Part shown: piece after piece, positions 61,507 through 64,000 of the stretch
How positions within the stretch are numbered: the stretch's first letter is position 1
Layout of the letters: each line of letters starts with the position of its first letter
Assembly (NCBI GenBank): GCA_023666265.1
Contig: JAMPCH010000009.1
Coordinates: 1-64,000, forward strand
DNA length: 64,000 nucleotides
Source of the DNA: Roseburia sp.
Lineage (GTDB): Bacteria > Bacillota > Clostridia > Oscillospirales > Ruminococcaceae
Direction: 5' to 3'
Translations under genes and position numbers: made by a program
The notes under the pieces: generated by a model
The model's database searches: none
What the model was told of the DNA's origin: nothing
The model's input: only the letters and a program-made list of their open reading frames with translations

Positions 61507-61976
61507 CGCGTGATCCCGAGCGAGTTTAAGATCAGCTCCTGTTTCCCGAGCATTTCTTTTTCCTCCTCCTCGTCGAGGTGATCGTACCCGAGGAGGTGGA
61601 GCATGGAATGGACGGTCAAAAAGGCGAGCTCGCGCTCAAAGCCGTGACCGTATTCCTTCGCCTGTTCAAAAGCTTTTTCGAGCGAGATGACGATGTCCCC
61701 GAGCATAAGGCAGTCGGTGTCGGGGTTCGCGGGGAAGCCCCCCTCGTCGAGCATCGGGAAGGAGAGGACGTCCGTTTCACGGTCGTTCGCGCGGTGCTTG
61801 GCGTTGAGGGCGCGGATCTCCGCGTTATCGACGAAGCTCACCGAGACCTCAAAGTTATCGTGATACCCCTCCTCAAAAAGCGCCCGAAGGCAGCATTTTT
61901 TGACGATCGTCCGCATACGCGGCGTGATCGGGTATTTTTTTTGATGATTTTCTCCGTAAATTCTGATACTTACCAT
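61503..61976 (-). CDS. ybeY: Endoribonuclease YbeY
   Basis: Zinc-dependent RNase in rRNA processing and ribosome quality control. 157 residues. Metal motif HSMLHLLGYDH (about 117-127) matches H-x3-H-x5-H. The preceding RETDVLSFPM and LGDIVIS blocks are typical. ATG 61976 has AAAGGAG 7 bases upstream; the upstream ATG at 62045 would overlap phoH and is rejected. Confidence 0.95.
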   Translation of the reverse strand: MVSIRIYGENHQKKYPITPRMRTIVKKCCLRALFEEGYHDNFEVSVSFVDNAEIRALNAKHRANDRETDVLSFPMLDEGGFPANPDTDCLMLGDIVISLEKAFEQAKEYGHGFERELAFLTVHSMLHLLGYDHLDEEEEKEMLGKQELILNSLGITR

Positions 61977-62007
61977 AAAGCTACTCCTTTGCTTTTTCCT
62001 TAACAGC

Positions 62008-62976
62008 TCACCGTTCATTCTTTCTGTTTCCGTAAAAGCGGTCATAAGCCTTTACGATGTCCTGTACGAGCTTGTGGCGGACGACGTCCTTCTCCGAGAA
62101 GCGAACGATCCCGATGTCCTCGATATTCTTTAAAACGCGGATCGCCTCGACTAAGCCCGACCGCTTTGAGTCGGGAAGGTCGATCTGAGTAATATCCCCC
62201 GTGATGACCATTTTACTGTTAAACCCGAGCCGCGTTAAAAACATCTTCATCTGCTCGGGCGTGGTGTTTTGCGCCTCGTCGAGAATGATAAAGCTGTCGT
62301 CGAGCGTCCGCCCGCGCATATAGGCGAGGGGGGCGACCTCGATCACGCCGCGTTCGAGATTCCGCTGATAGCTCTCCGCGCCCATCATATCAAAAAGCGC
62401 GTCATAAAGCGGGCGGAGATAGGGGTCGACCTTATTTTGGAGATCGCCGGGGAGAAAGCCGAGCTTTTCCCCCGCCTCGACCGCCGGGCGGGTCAGGATA
62501 ATGCGGTTGATCTCGTGGTTTTTAAAGGCGCGTACCGCTTGGGCGACGGCGAGATAGGTCTTTCCCGTCCCGGCGGGTCCCACGCCGAAGACGATCGTAT
62601 TCGCCTTTATCTTATCGCAGTAATGCTTCTGCCCGATCGTTTTCGTCTTTACGGGCTTCCCCGTAAAGGTCACGCAGATCGTATCCCCGCCAAGCTCCGC
62701 GACTTGGCTCTCCATGCCCTCGTTCACGAGGCTTATGACATAGCGGACGCTCTGCTCCGTGATCGCCTCGCCCTTTTCGAGCAGCTCGAGCAGACCCATC
62801 ACGACCCGCCGCGCACATTCGGCGCGATCCTCCTGACCGATGATCTTGATCTTTTCGTCGCGGCAGAAGATCGAAACGCCGTATTGCTTCTGAATGATCG
62901 CGACGTTCGCGTCAAAATCGCCGAAGATCGCGTGGAGCGTCTCGAGGTTATAAAGCTCTATTTCCAGTTCCGTCAT
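62008..62976 (-). CDS. phoH: PhoH-like ATPase
   Basis: 322 residues. N-terminal KH-like region (about 1-110), then the PhoH P-loop domain: Walker A FGVGPAGTGKTYLAV (about 130-144), Walker B SFIILDEAQNTTPEQ, sensor GDITQIDLP. Thought to act in RNA metabolism with YbeY, which is the next gene (31-base gap). ATG 62976 was chosen as the family start; the nearest ribosome-site-like AAAGGA is rather far (about 15 bases). First gene of the leftward run; a TATAAT at about 63022-63027 on the minus strand may be its promoter, with a poor -35. Confidence 0.94.
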   Translation of the reverse strand: MTELEIELYNLETLHAIFGDFDANVAIIQKQYGVSIFCRDEKIKIIGQEDRAECARRVVMGLLELLEKGEAITEQSVRYVISLVNEGMESQVAELGGDTICVTFTGKPVKTKTIGQKHYCDKIKANTIVFGVGPAGTGKTYLAVAQAVRAFKNHEINRIILTRPAVEAGEKLGFLPGDLQNKVDPYLRPLYDALFDMMGAESYQRNLERGVIEVAPLAYMRGRTLDDSFIILDEAQNTTPEQMKMFLTRLGFNSKMVITGDITQIDLPDSKRSGLVEAIRVLKNIEDIGIVRFSEKDVVRHKLVQDIVKAYDRFYGNRKNER

Positions 62977-63079
62977 TGTCGATGATACTTTTCCTTTCTC
63001 TTGTCCGATTGCGATAAAAGTATTATAACATACTTTTTTCTTAAAATAAAGGGGGTTTTTAAAAAAATTCTCAAATCCC

Positions 63080-63108
63080 TTGACGCCGTCATAAAAATAT
63101 GCTAAAAT
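63080..63108 (+). promoter_or_regulatory. Promoter of the GNAT gene leader
   Basis: TTGACG, 17 bp, TAAAAT. The GNAT start is 269 bases downstream. Confidence 0.7.
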
Positions 63109-63140
63109 AAGCCTAAGATCACGAAAGGCAGGTGAACGAT

Positions 63141-63197
63141 ATGAAAAGCTTATTCGTCCGAAACGGGGATCTCTGTCGTTCACGCTCCGAGGCTTAG
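63141..63197 (+). CDS. Possible 18-residue leader peptide
   Basis: ATG with AGGTGA 5 bases upstream, reading MKSLFVRNGDLCRSRSEA, then TAG. It begins about 26 bases after the predicted transcription start. Two stem-loops follow before the GNAT gene. It may be an attenuation leader, an upstream regulator of translation, or a chance frame. Confidence 0.35.
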   Translation: MKSLFVRNGDLCRSRSEA

Positions 63198-63277
63198 CGC
63201 GGTCGGGCTTTCAGCGCGAAAGATAAATTTACGGTGTTCCCGTTTTGCGAACCCGCCTTACGGCAGTATCTCGATTC

Positions 63278-63356
63278 CGTGCCGCCGATTTTCAATCGGC
63301 ACGTATGAGAAACGGATCGCCCGAGGCGGCTTCGCCTTGGAACATCGTATTTTTTT
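63278..63356 (+). promoter_or_regulatory. Leader stem-loops before the GNAT gene
   Basis: CGTGCCG / CGGCACG (63278-63303), with an overlapping GCCGATT/AATCGGC alternative. Then CCGAGGCG / CGCCTTGG (63321-63340), followed 9 bases later by TTTTTTT, an imperfect terminator. The arrangement is attenuator-like. Confidence 0.4.
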
Positions 63357-63377
63357 GACCGCGTGAAGGAGCATCCT

Positions 63378-64000
63378 ATGAAGATCATATCCGTAAAAAA
63401 CGACCCTGCGCTATGCGAAAATGTCAAAGCGACCTGCGCGGAGAAATGGGGGAAGGTCTCCGCTGTCTTTTCAAAGACCGCGAACGAGAGCGTCGCCGCC
63501 GAAGCGCTCCCCCAAACGTGGGTCTTACTCGGCGGAGAAGGCGAGGATACCGTTTTCGGCTTTTATCAGCTCGCGGCGCATGACTTCCTGACCCGCTTTC
63601 GCGAGCTTTCCCCGTTTCTCTGTACGCTGTTTGTGGACGCGACCTGCCGCGATCTCGGCTTCGGCGGGCTGTTGATCCGCCACGCGAAATACGAGGCGGC
63701 GAGGCTCGGATTTGAGAAGCTGTATCTCTCGACCGATCACATCGGCTATTACGAAAGATACGGCTTTCGCGAGATCGGGCTGGACGTCGACGCTTGGGGT
63801 CGCCCGACGAAGGTCTACGCGGCGTACACGCCCTCGGAGGTGGAGATCGAGCGCTTTGACCGCGCGAACCCCGTCCCTGACCGCCTCCGCCTCGAACACG
63901 ATCGCCTTCGTCGGGGAACGTCCGAGCCGAACCCCGCGATAAGCCTATTTTTCTCGCGTCTTTCCTTTCCCGAAGCCGCGCCCGGGAAGTGGTTCTCCCT
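63378..64000 (+). CDS. GNAT family N-acetyltransferase, 3' end beyond window
   Basis: 207 codons visible with no stop. The opening KIISVKNDPALCENVKATCA leads to the acetyl-CoA loop CRDLGFGGLLIRHA (about residues 92-105; R-x-x-G-x-G type) and the late YLSTDHIGYYERYGF segment (about 115-130), a common GNAT ending. About 75 further residues follow and are not recognised (an extension or second domain). AAGGAG lies 6 bases before the ATG. Substrate unknown. Confidence 0.85.
   Translation, partial: MKIISVKNDPALCENVKATCAEKWGKVSAVFSKTANESVAAEALPQTWVLLGGEGEDTVFGFYQLAAHDFLTRFRELSPFLCTLFVDATCRDLGFGGLLIRHAKYEAARLGFEKLYLSTDHIGYYERYGFREIGLDVDAWGRPTKVYAAYTPSEVEIERFDRANPVPDRLRLEHDRLRRGTSEPNPAISLFFSRLSFPEAAPGKWFS

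Overview
The window looks like chromosome of a GC-rich, spore-forming Clostridia bacterium, probably of the Oscillospiraceae/Acutalibacteraceae type (inference). The evidence is three sporulation genes (spo0A, spoIIE, yunB), a Gram-positive cell envelope (diacylglycerol-kinase family protein, lipoproteins, a cell-wall-anchored giant SpaA-type protein), type A RNase P RNA, Firmicutes-style housekeeping operons and very regular sigma-A promoters (TTGACA, 17 bp, TATAAT). No phage, plasmid, integrase or CRISPR array was seen.

Layout. 1-2.9 kb: an Rpn/PD-(D/E)XK nuclease cut by the window edge and a cytoplasmic GH35 beta-galactosidase, both leftward. 3-11.1 kb: rightward housekeeping run (DUF951, prfA, tsaC, coaE, lytic transglycosylase, M18 aminopeptidase, yunB, ligA). 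11.2-14.1 kb: CotH-type surface protein and a DinB-like protein. 14.2-19.4 kb, leftward: SGNH lipoprotein, a conserved unknown gene, rsmA and spoIIE. 19.5-25.1 kb, rightward: MarR/MFS pair and a heterodimeric ABC exporter pair. 25.2-29.1 kb: spo0A, a small unknown gene, a transposon-broken XRE regulator pseudogene and a DUF3810 protein. 29.1-31.1 kb: rnpB, NUDIX, Rsm22-like methyltransferase. 31.4-37.5 kb: MATE/cytidylate-kinase-like fusion, large hybrid histidine kinase, tRNA-Thr. 37.6-48.7 kb, leftward: a small DVITAS-type peptide, an 857-residue secreted protein and a 2,583-residue surface protein. 48.9-52.9 kb: divergent LysR regulator facing a small-protein/hydrolase/aldo-keto reductase/acetyltransferase operon. 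53.1-56.6 kb: hybrid kinase plus orphan solute-binding lipoprotein. 56.8-63 kb: phoH-ybeY-dgkA-era-recO-mutS2 operon. 63.1-64 kb: a leader with an 18-codon ORF and a GNAT acetyltransferase cut by the window edge.

The most distinctive finding is a family of small palindromic, non-coding, MITE-like elements. Two are exactly 171 bp (3236-3406, 27261-27431) and flanked by 4-bp target duplications. Removing the second together with one target copy restores the reading frame of the regulator it breaks. Two are exactly 161 bp (2677-2837, 26892-27052) and lie between a promoter and its gene. All four share one hairpin tip, GCAGG / N4 / CTG-loop / complementary N4 / TCAA, with the N4 pair covarying between copies. 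A 33-bp inverted repeat at 33530-33562 looks like a remnant with only termini.

Other points of interest: a spoIIE promoter with the 21-bp spacer typical of Spo0A-activated promoters, a recurring TGTGG just before the -10 box of many promoters, an intrinsic-terminator hairpin in the MATE-fusion leader, a LysR gene whose homologous start codon reads ACG, a lipoprotein-type aldo-keto reductase, and a sensor kinase paired with a binding protein without permeases.
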